Of a DNA stretch of 57,715 nt, positions 25,313 to 33,254 are shown one piece after another. The stretch is taken from positions 1 to 57,715 of the IMG/VR virus record IMGVR_UViG_3300004097_000007; one strand, written 5' to 3'. Source of the stretch: a virus. The translations under genes were made by a program, and so were the position numbers. The notes under the pieces are model-generated. The model worked only from the letters and a program-made list of their open reading frames with translations, was not told the origin of the DNA and made no database searches. How positions within the stretch are numbered: position 1 is the stretch's first letter; each line of letters begins with the position of its first letter.

Positions 25313-28300
25313 TAGTTTTGGACGTCTCGCGCTCGGTACTGTGGGTGCCATAATCGGCGCACCATTACTCTTATCAGGGGTAGGATTCTCTATTGGGTCT
25401 GCACTGGGCGGATTTATATTCGCACCAGAGGTGGACGGACCGAATGTCGAAGGACCGCGTGTTGGTGACACTGACGTTGCGACCTCTACGCTTGGTAAAA
25501 CGTTGCCGGAGCACTACGGTGTGACACGTTCTGCTGGTAATATAATTTGGTCAGCCGGACTTAAAGAAGTAAAAACGACCGAGGAAATAGAAGGAGGCGG
25601 CAAGGGTGGAGGAAGTGCTGGAACCTCATCCACTTACTCATATTTTGCCAACTTCGCCTCAGCCTTCGGGCGCGGCAGAGCTGCGGATATCCTGCGCCTT
25701 TGGGCCGATGGAAAACTTATTTACGACGTCAGCGGCACGGACGCTATACAAAACGACAAATATAAATTCCGTTTCTATGAAGGGACGTCGGACCAAGCAG
25801 TAGATCCTTTAATACAAGAATCTGTCAATCGACGTCTACAAGGACTTCCTGACGTAAACGAAGGGAGTGGTCAACAGGCTTCTTTTAGAACTATTTTTGA
25901 TCTTGTAAACGACGCTCAGATCGCGGCAGCGGCAGGAGACCCTCGCGCGTCGCTATACGCCACATATTTGGAAGAATTAGAAGCAAACGCCCCTCAAGGG
26001 ATTCCAAATGACTACGGGTTTACACCTGCGTATCGCGATACGTGTATGATTGTATTTGAAAACATGCCTCTGGAGGACTTTGGTAACCGAATTCCGAACA
26101 TAACAGCAGAAATTGCGTGGGGGGACATTCCACAATCTATTGCAGATTCGGATGGAGGACCGCGCCAAGTGACTGTCCTAGAGAATTCTTCAAACACCGC
26201 TGTCCCTCTAAATGGTGTTGGGGTAGATTCGGGGCGCGGAATTATTATAGTTCGATCAGAAGACCGCCTGCGAAAGTTCTCCTCCATTGCTGGGTCGGAG
26301 ACTTTGAATAGACCTGCCACACAGAGCGTGGGGGAGGTAGGATCCGTCGCCGTCTCTCAAATAATTGGGGAAACCGATACTGGAGACATGGTAACTAAAT
26401 TAACCACCGACACCGGGACAACTATTTTAGGAAAGATAAGCTCCACGTCGCTCTTAATCACTGGCGCGGTTTCCGACGATGGACAGTTACACACATTAGA
26501 TAATCGCGTGTCTGAAATAACTTTCGGGGCGTCTCTAGGAACGCGTACAGATACCGAGTTATTTGCGGGAATTAGTCCTAGTGGATATTTTTACGCCCTG
26601 CGCACAGATACGCCCAACCTACAGCGTGTATACGGTGGCCCTGAATCAGAGGCTCGTAATGTGCTTGACTTCCTACGCGGTAACGTCAGATTTATAGGCG
26701 ATGGTCCGATGTGTAGTGCGGGGTTAGGCACGGTGTACGCTCTTGCGCATGACGATACGAGATGGCAGTTAGTGAGAGCCGAGGTAGAGTGGGGCGGTGA
26801 GGTCAGTTTCGCTACCTTACTTGGTAGAAATTCTTCGGGGGTGGCTGTAGACGGCGACACCGTAACAGATAGATTCTCTCTCGATGGTAGAACGGTGTCC
26901 AGTGTCGTTTACGATTCTTCGGAAAATCGTATTTACACGCTATTCCGCGTCGGAACTACTGCGGGACAGGTTCGTAAGTATACCCCCAACGGCTCGTTGG
27001 TATATGCAAAATCACTTACGCTACCACCTCCAATGCCTGAGTCCGGTATTCAAAGATCTTCGATAACAAACGGTAAAATAGTTTACGCCCACGAGGCGTC
27101 TGTAGCAGAAATTGACCTCATTACAGGGGATGAAACCGTGTACGCAGGCGTGTTAACAGGAAACGCTACTGCGGATGTGCAGATATACGAATCTGCTAGA
27201 GACACCCTTTATACATGGGTAGACGGATCTCCATACAAAATCGAGTTAGGAAAAAACAGCTCAGTCTCCACGTATCAGACTAATAATACGTTGCAACGCG
27301 TGGTGTCGTCCATATGCACGCGCACTGGAATGCGTGCTGACGAATATGACGTCAGCGGAATTGCCCCAGAGCATTTTGTGCGCGGATACACTGTCGGCAG
27401 ACCGTCGACAGGCCGAGCAGCTCTGGAAAAACTTCTCCTAGCTTACTTTGTTGATGGAATAGAAAGTGACTATACGGTAAAATTCAGTGACAGAACAGTA
27501 ACCCCCGTGCGTACTATATTTGAGGATGATCTAGGCACATTGAACGGCCCAACAGGTGCAATTAACTTTTTAGAATCACGTGCGCCTGACTACGGATTGC
27601 CTGTTGAGGTGAATGTGGTATACAATGATCAAGACCGCGACTATCAGCAAGGTACGGCGCAGTTTAGACGTGTGTCACAGCCTGTGCAGGTAATGCATTC
27701 CAATAAAACGGACAATGTGGAAATACCTATAGTATTCACCGAGCCAGAAGCTGCAGACATCGCACAGCGTATATTATTTATGGCGTGGCAGTCCCGCGAC
27801 TCTGGTAAAACCCAAACACATTGGTCTCATTTGGATTTGGATCCGGGGGACGTAGTTAATATTGCGTTTAACGATGGGCGAACTATTACAGATAGAATAG
27901 GAAAATCCACAGTCGGAGCAAATTTCGAGATAGAGATGGAGACCTCACGTTCAGGGGATCCGGTATATACGGCAAGTACGTTGTCCCCTTTACTTACGGG
28001 GAGCGTTCCGTCAAATGGAATATTAACGCCCGTACACACCGAACTGTTCGTACTAGATACACCACTACTGGAGGATTACCACGATCTAGGCCGATCCGCG
28101 TTCCGCTACTACACGGCAGTAGGCTCCGAAACAACCCAATGGTTGTCCGCGACCTTGTACGCCTCTTTCAACAGCACACAGTATCAAAGTTTTGATTCAT
28201 CAAATGTAGATATCACGTGGGGGCAATGTCAGAATGTGCTGAAAGCACCGCGCGCGTTGTGGTGCACAGATACTGAAAACACCCTTACAATATTGTTGTC

Positions 28301-29042
28301 GGTGGATAATGAGGACGTCGCGTCGGTTACTCGTGATGAAATTATAAACAATAAAGCTAATCGCGCCTTCGTGTGGAACCCTCACACGGGAGAAGGAGAA
28401 CTGATTCAATTCCAAGATGTTGTAATAAATAGTGATAACTCCATAACGATAAGTAATATATCACGCGGATTGCGCGGTACAGATTATGCCGCGTACACCC
28501 ACGTACCCGGAGAATATTTCTTATTTGTAAATGAATCCGCATATTTGTCACAAACCAATCCACTGGAAGTATTGGGGTCAACCGAATATTTTAGAGCCGT
28601 ATCCATAGGAGGACTTCTCGCTTCTACACCTACGGTCACAACCACATGGCAGGGACGTGATTTGCGTCCGTATGCTCCGTCACGAATTCGCCGCGCCACT
28701 TCGGGGGAGACCCTAACCGTATCGTGGGAACGTCGTACCCGTATTGGTGGGGAGTGGAACATGTTCGTGAGTGACGTGGAAATAGTACCGCTGAACGAAG
28801 ACAGTGAATCGTACGAATTCTATTTACTGCTACAGGGTACAGCGGCGTTGGATGCTTTTGATCCGGACGATGCGTCAACATATTCGCTCAAACGCGTGGT
28901 GTCTTCCCCTAACTATACCGTAACTGCCGAGGAACTAATCGCGGCAGGGCTTACAACAGGCGATCCTATCAATATTGCGGTGGCGCAGGTCAGTGCCCAA
29001 GTAGGGCGCGGCTTTGTAGCCAGCGGAGAACTGGCCCCATAA
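25305..29042 (+). CDS. Tail tip attachment protein (GTA orfg15/gpJ-like, 1245 aa)
   Basis: The N-terminus has hydrophobic segments (LALGTVGAIIGAPLLLSGVG), then VATSTLGKTLPEHYGVTRSAGN and the YSYFANFASAFGRGRAADIL block diagnostic of this family, with LRLWADGKLIYD following. Residues ~715-885 match phage-tail_3 (LGTLNGPTGAINFLESR, DYQQGTAQFRR, LDLDPGDVVNIAF). The C-terminal third contains the RAFVWNPHTGEGELIQFQDV and ISRGLRGTD motifs typical of tip proteins. It forms the central tip and usually decides host range. Overlaps the peptidase gene by 8 bases. Confidence 0.9.
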   Translation: MSSSFGRLALGTVGAIIGAPLLLSGVGFSIGSALGGFIFAPEVDGPNVEGPRVGDTDVATSTLGKTLPEHYGVTRSAGNIIWSAGLKEVKTTEEIEGGGKGGGSAGTSSTYSYFANFASAFGRGRAADILRLWADGKLIYDVSGTDAIQNDKYKFRFYEGTSDQAVDPLIQESVNRRLQGLPDVNEGSGQQASFRTIFDLVNDAQIAAAAGDPRASLYATYLEELEANAPQGIPNDYGFTPAYRDTCMIVFENMPLEDFGNRIPNITAEIAWGDIPQSIADSDGGPRQVTVLENSSNTAVPLNGVGVDSGRGIIIVRSEDRLRKFSSIAGSETLNRPATQSVGEVGSVAVSQIIGETDTGDMVTKLTTDTGTTILGKISSTSLLITGAVSDDGQLHTLDNRVSEITFGASLGTRTDTELFAGISPSGYFYALRTDTPNLQRVYGGPESEARNVLDFLRGNVRFIGDGPMCSAGLGTVYALAHDDTRWQLVRAEVEWGGEVSFATLLGRNSSGVAVDGDTVTDRFSLDGRTVSSVVYDSSENRIYTLFRVGTTAGQVRKYTPNGSLVYAKSLTLPPPMPESGIQRSSITNGKIVYAHEASVAEIDLITGDETVYAGVLTGNATADVQIYESARDTLYTWVDGSPYKIELGKNSSVSTYQTNNTLQRVVSSICTRTGMRADEYDVSGIAPEHFVRGYTVGRPSTGRAALEKLLLAYFVDGIESDYTVKFSDRTVTPVRTIFEDDLGTLNGPTGAINFLESRAPDYGLPVEVNVVYNDQDRDYQQGTAQFRRVSQPVQVMHSNKTDNVEIPIVFTEPEAADIAQRILFMAWQSRDSGKTQTHWSHLDLDPGDVVNIAFNDGRTITDRIGKSTVGANFEIEMETSRSGDPVYTASTLSPLLTGSVPSNGILTPVHTELFVLDTPLLEDYHDLGRSAFRYYTAVGSETTQWLSATLYASFNSTQYQSFDSSNVDITWGQCQNVLKAPRALWCTDTENTLTILLSVDNEDVASVTRDEIINNKANRAFVWNPHTGEGELIQFQDVVINSDNSITISNISRGLRGTDYAAYTHVPGEYFLFVNESAYLSQTNPLEVLGSTEYFRAVSIGGLLASTPTVTTTWQGRDLRPYAPSRIRRATSGETLTVSWERRTRIGGEWNMFVSDVEIVPLNEDSESYEFYLLLQGTAALDAFDPDDASTYSLKRVVSSPNYTVTAEELIAAGLTTGDPINIAVAQVSAQVGRGFVASGELAP

Positions 29043-29052
29043 CCACATTTAC

Positions 29053-29081
29053 TTGACAATGGGCACCACACCACGTACAAA
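29053..29081 (+). promoter_or_regulatory. Sigma-70-like promoter ahead of the tail fiber/lysis unit
   Basis: Perfect TTGACA (29053-29058), 17-base spacer, TACAAA (29076-29081), 11 bases after the tip-protein stop. The same boxes and spacing recur on the minus strand at 44733-44761. Confidence 0.6.
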
Positions 29082-29107
29082 AATAACACATCCGCAGGAG
29101 TTACACG

Positions 29108-29845
29108 ATGCCACTAGGTAAAACACCTATACTACAAACCGATTTGATGGCCCAATCCGATAACAACAAATTTTTGTTATTCAATGACGCCATCGTAAAA
29201 CTAGAAGATTCCATCCAGCGTTCCAGTATTATTACGATTGGTTCTGATGTGAATATAGCACTGGTGGAATCCCAGTTACTAGGGTTTGGGGTGCAGTTAC
29301 TGCAAGACGCGACTGTTCCATATACCGTGACGATCCCCGCAACAGTTGGATCCCCCGCCATACCCACAAATAGAATGTTGGCGTTCATCAACACATCGGG
29401 GCAAACCGCAATAATCACACACGGTGTCGGCGCGTTCGTGACAATTCCGACAGGAGAGGGGGTCATGGTGTATGCTGATGGAACTAATGTCGTCGCGGTT
29501 GCGGGTGCGGGTGCGGGAAGTACTCCACCACCACTGACCATTGTAACTGAATCCGCTGCGAACACATCCCGTACATCGGCTGAAACAGACATTGGTGCGT
29601 ATATAATTTCAAACAACGCAACAGGGTACACGTATAATATCTCGGTAGATGCTTCTGACATCATCCCTATTGGCACCGTGATCAGTTTTGAACAGGGTTC
29701 TACAGGCCAAATTACTTTCGCCGCCGAGGTCGGGGTGTCGCTTCGAGCTACGGGACAATTGACAACACGTACACAATATTCGGTATGCCGCATAACAAAA
29801 GTAGCGACGGACACGTGGACATTGGATGGCGATACAGCGCCGTAA
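29108..29845 (+). CDS. Putative tail fiber/receptor-binding accessory protein (245 aa)
   Basis: ATG 29108 with GCAGGAG upstream. The start MPLGKTPILQTDLMAQSDNN and FLLFNDAIVKLED recalls DUF2793-type fiber N-termini that follow the orfg15-like gene. The second half ends with ISFEQGSTGQITFAAEVGVS and KVATDTWTLDGD, a small beta domain seen at the ends of many fiber and spike proteins. Two linkers are Gly/Ala- and Pro-rich (GAGAGSTPPP). Function is inferred from position and domain style. Confidence 0.6.
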   Translation: MPLGKTPILQTDLMAQSDNNKFLLFNDAIVKLEDSIQRSSIITIGSDVNIALVESQLLGFGVQLLQDATVPYTVTIPATVGSPAIPTNRMLAFINTSGQTAIITHGVGAFVTIPTGEGVMVYADGTNVVAVAGAGAGSTPPPLTIVTESAANTSRTSAETDIGAYIISNNATGYTYNISVDASDIIPIGTVISFEQGSTGQITFAAEVGVSLRATGQLTTRTQYSVCRITKVATDTWTLDGDTAP

Positions 29846-29864
29846 AGTTATAGGAAATACACTG

Positions 29865-30653
29865 ATGCAAATCACAAACCATAAAATAACACCTTCAATA
29901 GATTCGCCCTCCCCGAATAAAAGCGGTGTGATCTCACCAAAATTCATCGTCATGCATTACACCGCAGGATTTACAGAGGAGTCTGCCGTCAATACCTTGA
30001 CTCGAAGTGGTTCAGGTGTATCGGCACATTTAACACTTGGCCTAAATGGTACCTTATATCAGCACGTTCCCTTTAACCGCAAAGCGTGGCATGCTGGACC
30101 TTCCCGCCACATGGGATACAGCGGATTGAATAGTCATTCAATTGGCATAGAAATTGTGAACGCGGGATGGTTTCGCCGCGATACAGACGGTAATTACGTT
30201 CGCAACAATATCGTCCGTCGTCCTGACCAAATGCCTCCGATGATCGAAGCTGCTAACAGTCGTGTAGGTTCAGGGACGCTTTACTGGCCCCAGTATACAG
30301 ACGCACAGTTGGAGGCCCTTGACGACATCACATCGGCAATCGTTACTGACTACAACATTCTCGATATCGTAACCCACGAAGAAATCGACACACGCGGATG
30401 GAAGACTGATCCTGGCCCCGCATTTCCAATGCAACGCTATAATAACCTTATGGGCGGGCGCGACATAGACGCTGATACCTACGCTGTCACCGCAAGCTCG
30501 CTTAACGTTCGTAGTGGCCCCGGTGTGAACTACGCAAAGATTGGGGACTCTCTTTCAAAAGGTTCTCTTGTCACACCGACAGATGTGCGTGGCAACTGGA
30601 CTAGAATCAGCGGAGATGGTTGGGTACACAATGGATATCTGCAACGCGTCTAA
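29865..30653 (+). CDS. Endolysin: N-acetylmuramoyl-L-alanine amidase with SH3 domain (262 aa)
   Basis: ATG 29865 is chosen for the AGGAAA at 29852-29857; an upstream in-frame start at 29826 would overlap the fiber gene. Amidase_2 domain, residues ~22-190: IVMHYTAGF (first Zn His), AWHAGPSRHMG, SHSIGIEIVN and THEEIDTRGWKTDPGPAF (second Zn His and catalytic region). Residues ~205-262 are a bacterial SH3 domain (SLNVRSGPGVNYAKIG ... GWVHNGYL) for wall binding. There is no signal peptide, so export through a holin is expected; it is followed by small membrane proteins and spanins. Confidence 0.93.
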   Translation: MQITNHKITPSIDSPSPNKSGVISPKFIVMHYTAGFTEESAVNTLTRSGSGVSAHLTLGLNGTLYQHVPFNRKAWHAGPSRHMGYSGLNSHSIGIEIVNAGWFRRDTDGNYVRNNIVRRPDQMPPMIEAANSRVGSGTLYWPQYTDAQLEALDDITSAIVTDYNILDIVTHEEIDTRGWKTDPGPAFPMQRYNNLMGGRDIDADTYAVTASSLNVRSGPGVNYAKIGDSLSKGSLVTPTDVRGNWTRISGDGWVHNGYLQRV

Positions 30654-30661
30654 GGATTAAA

Positions 30662-30982
30662 ATGATTTCGTTAATTGCTGTTTTTCTCGGAGGCGTTACG
30701 ATCTACCGCGCGCGTCAGTCCGGCATGGAATGGATCGCAATAATAGCGGTGTTATCTAAGTATTTTAATTTTCTTATTGGCGGTGACCTGTACGAGACTT
30801 TTTCCGCCAGAACTGGTCGCCACGTCCGAGACAGTGATGCACCTGCCTATGCTTGGAATATATGCTGCTTAGTGCTCGATTGCGCGTTCATTGTGGTAGA
30901 ACGAAATCATTGTCACGCTTCCGCAAGAAGAAAAATAGAATATGATATGAAACTATGTGGTAAACATGCCACATACAAATAG
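30662..30982 (+). CDS. Small membrane protein of the lysis region (106 aa)
   Basis: ATG 30662 with AAGGAT upstream; a longer in-frame version from 30620 would only re-read the endolysin end. Residues 1-10 and 22-38 are hydrophobic (MISLIAVFLGG, WIAIIAVLSKYFNFLIGG), and a third segment AWNICCLVLDCAFIVV spans ~68-83. The tail is basic with His/Cys. Position right after the endolysin makes a holin or antiholin role possible. No family is recognised. Confidence 0.5.
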   Translation: MISLIAVFLGGVTIYRARQSGMEWIAIIAVLSKYFNFLIGGDLYETFSARTGRHVRDSDAPAYAWNICCLVLDCAFIVVERNHCHASARRKIEYDMKLCGKHATYK

Positions 30983-31002
30983 AATGGAGTGAGAGTTTAT
31001 AG

Positions 31003-31500
31003 ATGAATCTTAAAGCATTACTACCCGACCCAGCCACCATCGATGAAACACTGCAGCAGATGTATTTTGTACGCGCTGTGCTGAAAGAATCCATTCACCA
31101 CCACGCCACGGAGGCGCTAAAAGACGCCCAGTATATACTGGATGTTGCCCAAGCAAGTGGTCCTGTGGTTGATACGTACACTGCACAGCATTCGTATACA
31201 GAAAATACTAGACGTGTTAAAGATGGAATTAATGCCGCGAGTATAATCAATCAAGGAATTTTAAATCTAGAAGAGACTACTGATCCTGAGATTGACGATT
31301 CCAACGAAGAATACAAGGTGGATACAATGGATATCCCCGTAATAAGCGCGCTGGTTGAAGGTGCTGCTAATCGTTTTAACGCTGCAGTGGAGTCTTTTCC
31401 AAAAAACCCTCGCCCAGGCACACGCTGCAATGGTAGTATATACTCGGTTCAGTCCCAAGATGAAACCGATGGGGAAGATCCCCATGAACCGGACACATGA
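31003..31500 (+). CDS. Hypothetical acidic protein in the lysis region (165 aa)
   Basis: Mostly helical N-terminal half (LKESIHHHATEALKDAQYIL) and an acidic tail (DSNEEYKVDTMD, DETDGEDPHEPDT). No transmembrane segment or signal peptide is seen. The next gene starts 12 bases downstream. No function can be given. Confidence 0.55.
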   Translation: MNLKALLPDPATIDETLQQMYFVRAVLKESIHHHATEALKDAQYILDVAQASGPVVDTYTAQHSYTENTRRVKDGINAASIINQGILNLEETTDPEIDDSNEEYKVDTMDIPVISALVEGAANRFNAAVESFPKNPRPGTRCNGSIYSVQSQDETDGEDPHEPDT

Positions 31501-31511
31501 GGAGATAAATA

Positions 31512-31829
31512 ATGTCTAAAGATACTAATAAAGTCCTCTCCGAACCCGTAAGCCGATCTAGACGATCCTATTTCATATTTCTTGTTGTAGGATACGCCTT
31601 AATATCTGCCACCGTGTTCACAGCCTTGGCTGGTTTAGGACTATTGACAACGCAGGCTTCGCTAATTACACTGTATGTGGAAGCCGCGCTAGGTCTCGCA
31701 GGAATCTCAACTGTTGCCTATGTGGGCGGATCGTCAATTGACTACAACGGCGGGTTTGGAAACATGTTCCGACGAGACAGTCAGGAAGATCCGTATGCAC
31801 CTCCGAAGCAAGAAGAGGCAAAAGGGTAA
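31512..31829 (+). CDS. Putative holin (two transmembrane segments, 105 aa)
   Basis: GAGGAG precedes ATG 31512. A short charged N-terminus with SRSRR is followed by two hydrophobic helices, YFIFLVVGYALISATVFTAL and LITLYVEAALGLAGISTVAY, and a hydrophilic, partly acidic C-terminus (EDPYAPPKQEEAKG). Size and topology fit class II-like holins or related phage membrane proteins. It lies between the endolysin and the spanin pair. It overlaps the i-spanin start by one base (TAATG). Confidence 0.6.
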   Translation: MSKDTNKVLSEPVSRSRRSYFIFLVVGYALISATVFTALAGLGLLTTQASLITLYVEAALGLAGISTVAYVGGSSIDYNGGFGNMFRRDSQEDPYAPPKQEEAKG

Positions 31830-32206
31830 TGAATATTTTAGCTTTACTGAGTTGGTTCAATCCAAAACGTTTGCTCGTACTAGGCGGCGCACTTGTATTG
31901 ATGTACGTAGTGTATATGGCGACACTATTCATTGCCGAGAAATATGAGCTAGAGAATCAAGTACGTATGCAGCGAACAGTGATTCAGCAAAATCAGATAA
32001 GAATAGATGGCCTCGTAACGTCGCTTAACTTAGCGAATGAGGCAACGGCTGTAGCGGAGGAAATATTGAATTCGGAAATACAGCGATCTGTAGAAATTGA
32101 ATCTGCGCGTCAGCGCGCTCTGCAAGTGGATCCAGAAGACAACGGTGCGGTGGCCCCAGTTCTACTAGATGCTTTAGATACAATTAGAGAGTTTTCCAAT
32201 GAATAA
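31829..32206 (+). CDS. Putative i-spanin (Rz-like, 125 aa)
   Basis: One N-terminal transmembrane helix (LLVLGGALVLMYVVYMATLF) is followed by a periplasmic helical domain with coiled-coil character (EKYELENQVRMQRTVIQQNQ) and an acidic end. Inner-membrane spanin subunits have exactly this type II topology. It overlaps a lipoprotein gene by 8 bases, the classic Rz/Rz1 arrangement. Confidence 0.75.
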   Translation: MNILALLSWFNPKRLLVLGGALVLMYVVYMATLFIAEKYELENQVRMQRTVIQQNQIRIDGLVTSLNLANEATAVAEEILNSEIQRSVEIESARQRALQVDPEDNGAVAPVLLDALDTIREFSNE

Positions 32207-32534
32207 ATTGGCAACATGTATTTCGGTTTTGTGCCTTTTAACGGCGTGCGCCGTGCCTAAAGAAGTGACAGTGGTGGAACCCGTATATATAAATATACAA
32301 GTTCCGGAGACGCTTATGGCTTCCTGTAATATTCCCGTACCGCCTACTCGTGCAACTCTTGAATCGCTTGGTGCAGAAGCCCAAAGTGTTGTCGCTGCAT
32401 GGACGTTGGCGCTTCACGGAGCACTAGAAACCTGTGCGGATCGTCAAGATGGATTAGTACGTGTAATACGTAATTATCAGGCAGAAATACGTCGTCAAAA
32501 CGCGATGAAGTCAGGTAAAATTAAAGGGCCGTGA
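32199..32534 (+). CDS. Putative o-spanin lipoprotein (Rz1-like, 111 aa)
   Basis: The signal peptide MNKLATCISVLCLLTAC ends in an LTAC lipobox, so Cys17 would be lipidated and the protein anchored in the outer membrane. The mature part is short with a VPPTRAT segment, then helical. Paired with the upstream i-spanin it would fuse inner and outer membranes at the last lysis step, indicating a Gram-negative host. The stop codon lies inside the loop of the terminator hairpin. Confidence 0.75.
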   Translation: MNKLATCISVLCLLTACAVPKEVTVVEPVYINIQVPETLMASCNIPVPPTRATLESLGAEAQSVVAAWTLALHGALETCADRQDGLVRVIRNYQAEIRRQNAMKSGKIKGP

Positions 32535-32548
32535 AAGGCCCTTTAATT
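32519..32548. terminator. Bidirectional terminator between convergent arms
   Basis: A perfect 12-bp stem, AATTAAAGGGCC (32519-32530) and GGCCCTTTAATT (32537-32548), with a 6-base loop GTGAAA. The T/A-rich stem ends act as U-tracts in both directions. It separates the rightward virion/lysis arm from the leftward metabolism/replication arm. Confidence 0.88.
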
Positions 32549-32558
32549 AATAGGTATA

Positions 32559-33014
32559 TCAACGTCCTGTAGAACCGAATTTACCCGACCCACGCGCCGT
32601 GTCATCAAGATCTTCAACTACGCATGGCGTGCTCAATTCACACGGCAGTATTAGCATCTGAGCGATACGATCCCCGTGATTAAATGCTATAGGGTACTCG
32701 CCAGAGTTTAACACAGCTACCATTATCTCACCACGGTAATCAGAATCGATTACTCCTGCGAGAATTTCCAATCCGTGTGCTACGGCTAGCCCGCTACGCG
32801 GGGCGATCTGACCATAAAACCCGTCAGGAATAGCCACGGCGATACCAGTTTTAAGAACCGCGCGTTCGTTTGTGTCGAGAAAGAACGTGGCAGCAGGCTT
32901 TTGATTGATCCCGTACTGTGATGCCTCATCCCAATATAAGTCTAATCCTGCGGCAGTTTCGGACCCACGCGTCGGGAGCGTGGCAGTGTTCGTAAGTAGT
33001 TTTGTCGGGAGCAT
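32559..33014 (-). CDS. dut: dUTP diphosphatase (151 aa)
   Basis: All five motifs of trimeric dUTPases are present: AGLDLY (22-27), PRSGLA (72-77), GVIDSDYRGE (87-96), GDRIAQM (114-120) and RGSGKFGSTG (141-150). It converts dUTP to dUMP and diphosphate, keeping uracil out of DNA and supplying the substrate of ThyX. AAAGGA precedes the ATG. It is last in the leftward arm, ending 11 bases before the terminator. Confidence 0.95.
   Translation of the reverse strand: MLPTKLLTNTATLPTRGSETAAGLDLYWDEASQYGINQKPAATFFLDTNERAVLKTGIAVAIPDGFYGQIAPRSGLAVAHGLEILAGVIDSDYRGEIMVAVLNSGEYPIAFNHGDRIAQMLILPCELSTPCVVEDLDDTARGSGKFGSTGR
32790..32802. repeat. 13-base palindrome CCCGC-TAC-GCGGG in the dUTPase gene
   Basis: It encodes the PRSGL of dUTPase motif 2, so protein constraint could partly explain this copy. 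Confidence 0.5.
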
Positions 33015-33018
33015 AAGT

Positions 33019-33147
33019 TTAGTCCTTTGTTACTAAATCAGTTACTTCACCAATAGCCCATTTGCGCCAACCGTTGATGGTCATGCGGGCTACTGGACCA
33101 AGTGCGGCACCGATTAAGATGCCAATTCCAAGCGATAGTACACTCAT
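33019..33147 (-). CDS. Small single-pass membrane protein (42 aa)
   Basis: ATG at 33147 is preceded on the minus strand by TAGGAGAAC, a strong ribosome binding site. The peptide has a hydrophobic N-terminal helix (SVLSLGIGILIGAALGPVA), then a positively charged stretch (RMTINGWRKWAIG). It ends 4 bases before the dUTPase start, so it is probably co-translated with it. Small phage membrane peptides often act in exclusion or membrane remodelling, but nothing specific can be said. Confidence 0.55.
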   Translation of the reverse strand: MSVLSLGIGILIGAALGPVARMTINGWRKWAIGEVTDLVTKD

Positions 33148-33167
33148 GGTAGTTCTCCTAGCATTTA

Positions 33168-33183
33168 TTGTCCTAATGGACAA
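33168..33183. repeat. Short perfect hairpin TTGTCC-TAAT-GGACAA
   Basis: A 6-bp stem with a 4-base loop lies between the ribonucleotide reductase terminator and the small membrane protein gene. It may be part of a leader or operator; there is no T-run on the minus strand. Confidence 0.35.
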
Positions 33184-33203
33184 GAGTTAAAGTAATTTAA
33201 AGT

Positions 33204-33228
33204 GAAAACGCCGCAGAAAATGCGGCGT
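33204..33228 (-). terminator. Probable terminator after the ribonucleotide reductase gene
   Basis: The minus strand reads ACGCCGCA, loop TTTTC, TGCGGCGT, then TTTC. The 8-bp GC-rich stem begins 27 bases after the stop; the U-tract is short. Confidence 0.55.
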
Positions 33229-33254
33229 GATTTAGATGCAGACCCCACACGTGT

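Noticed and set aside
30620-30661. Longer start for the small lysis-region membrane protein
   Set aside because: It would only re-read the end of the endolysin gene; ATG 30662 has its own ribosome site.
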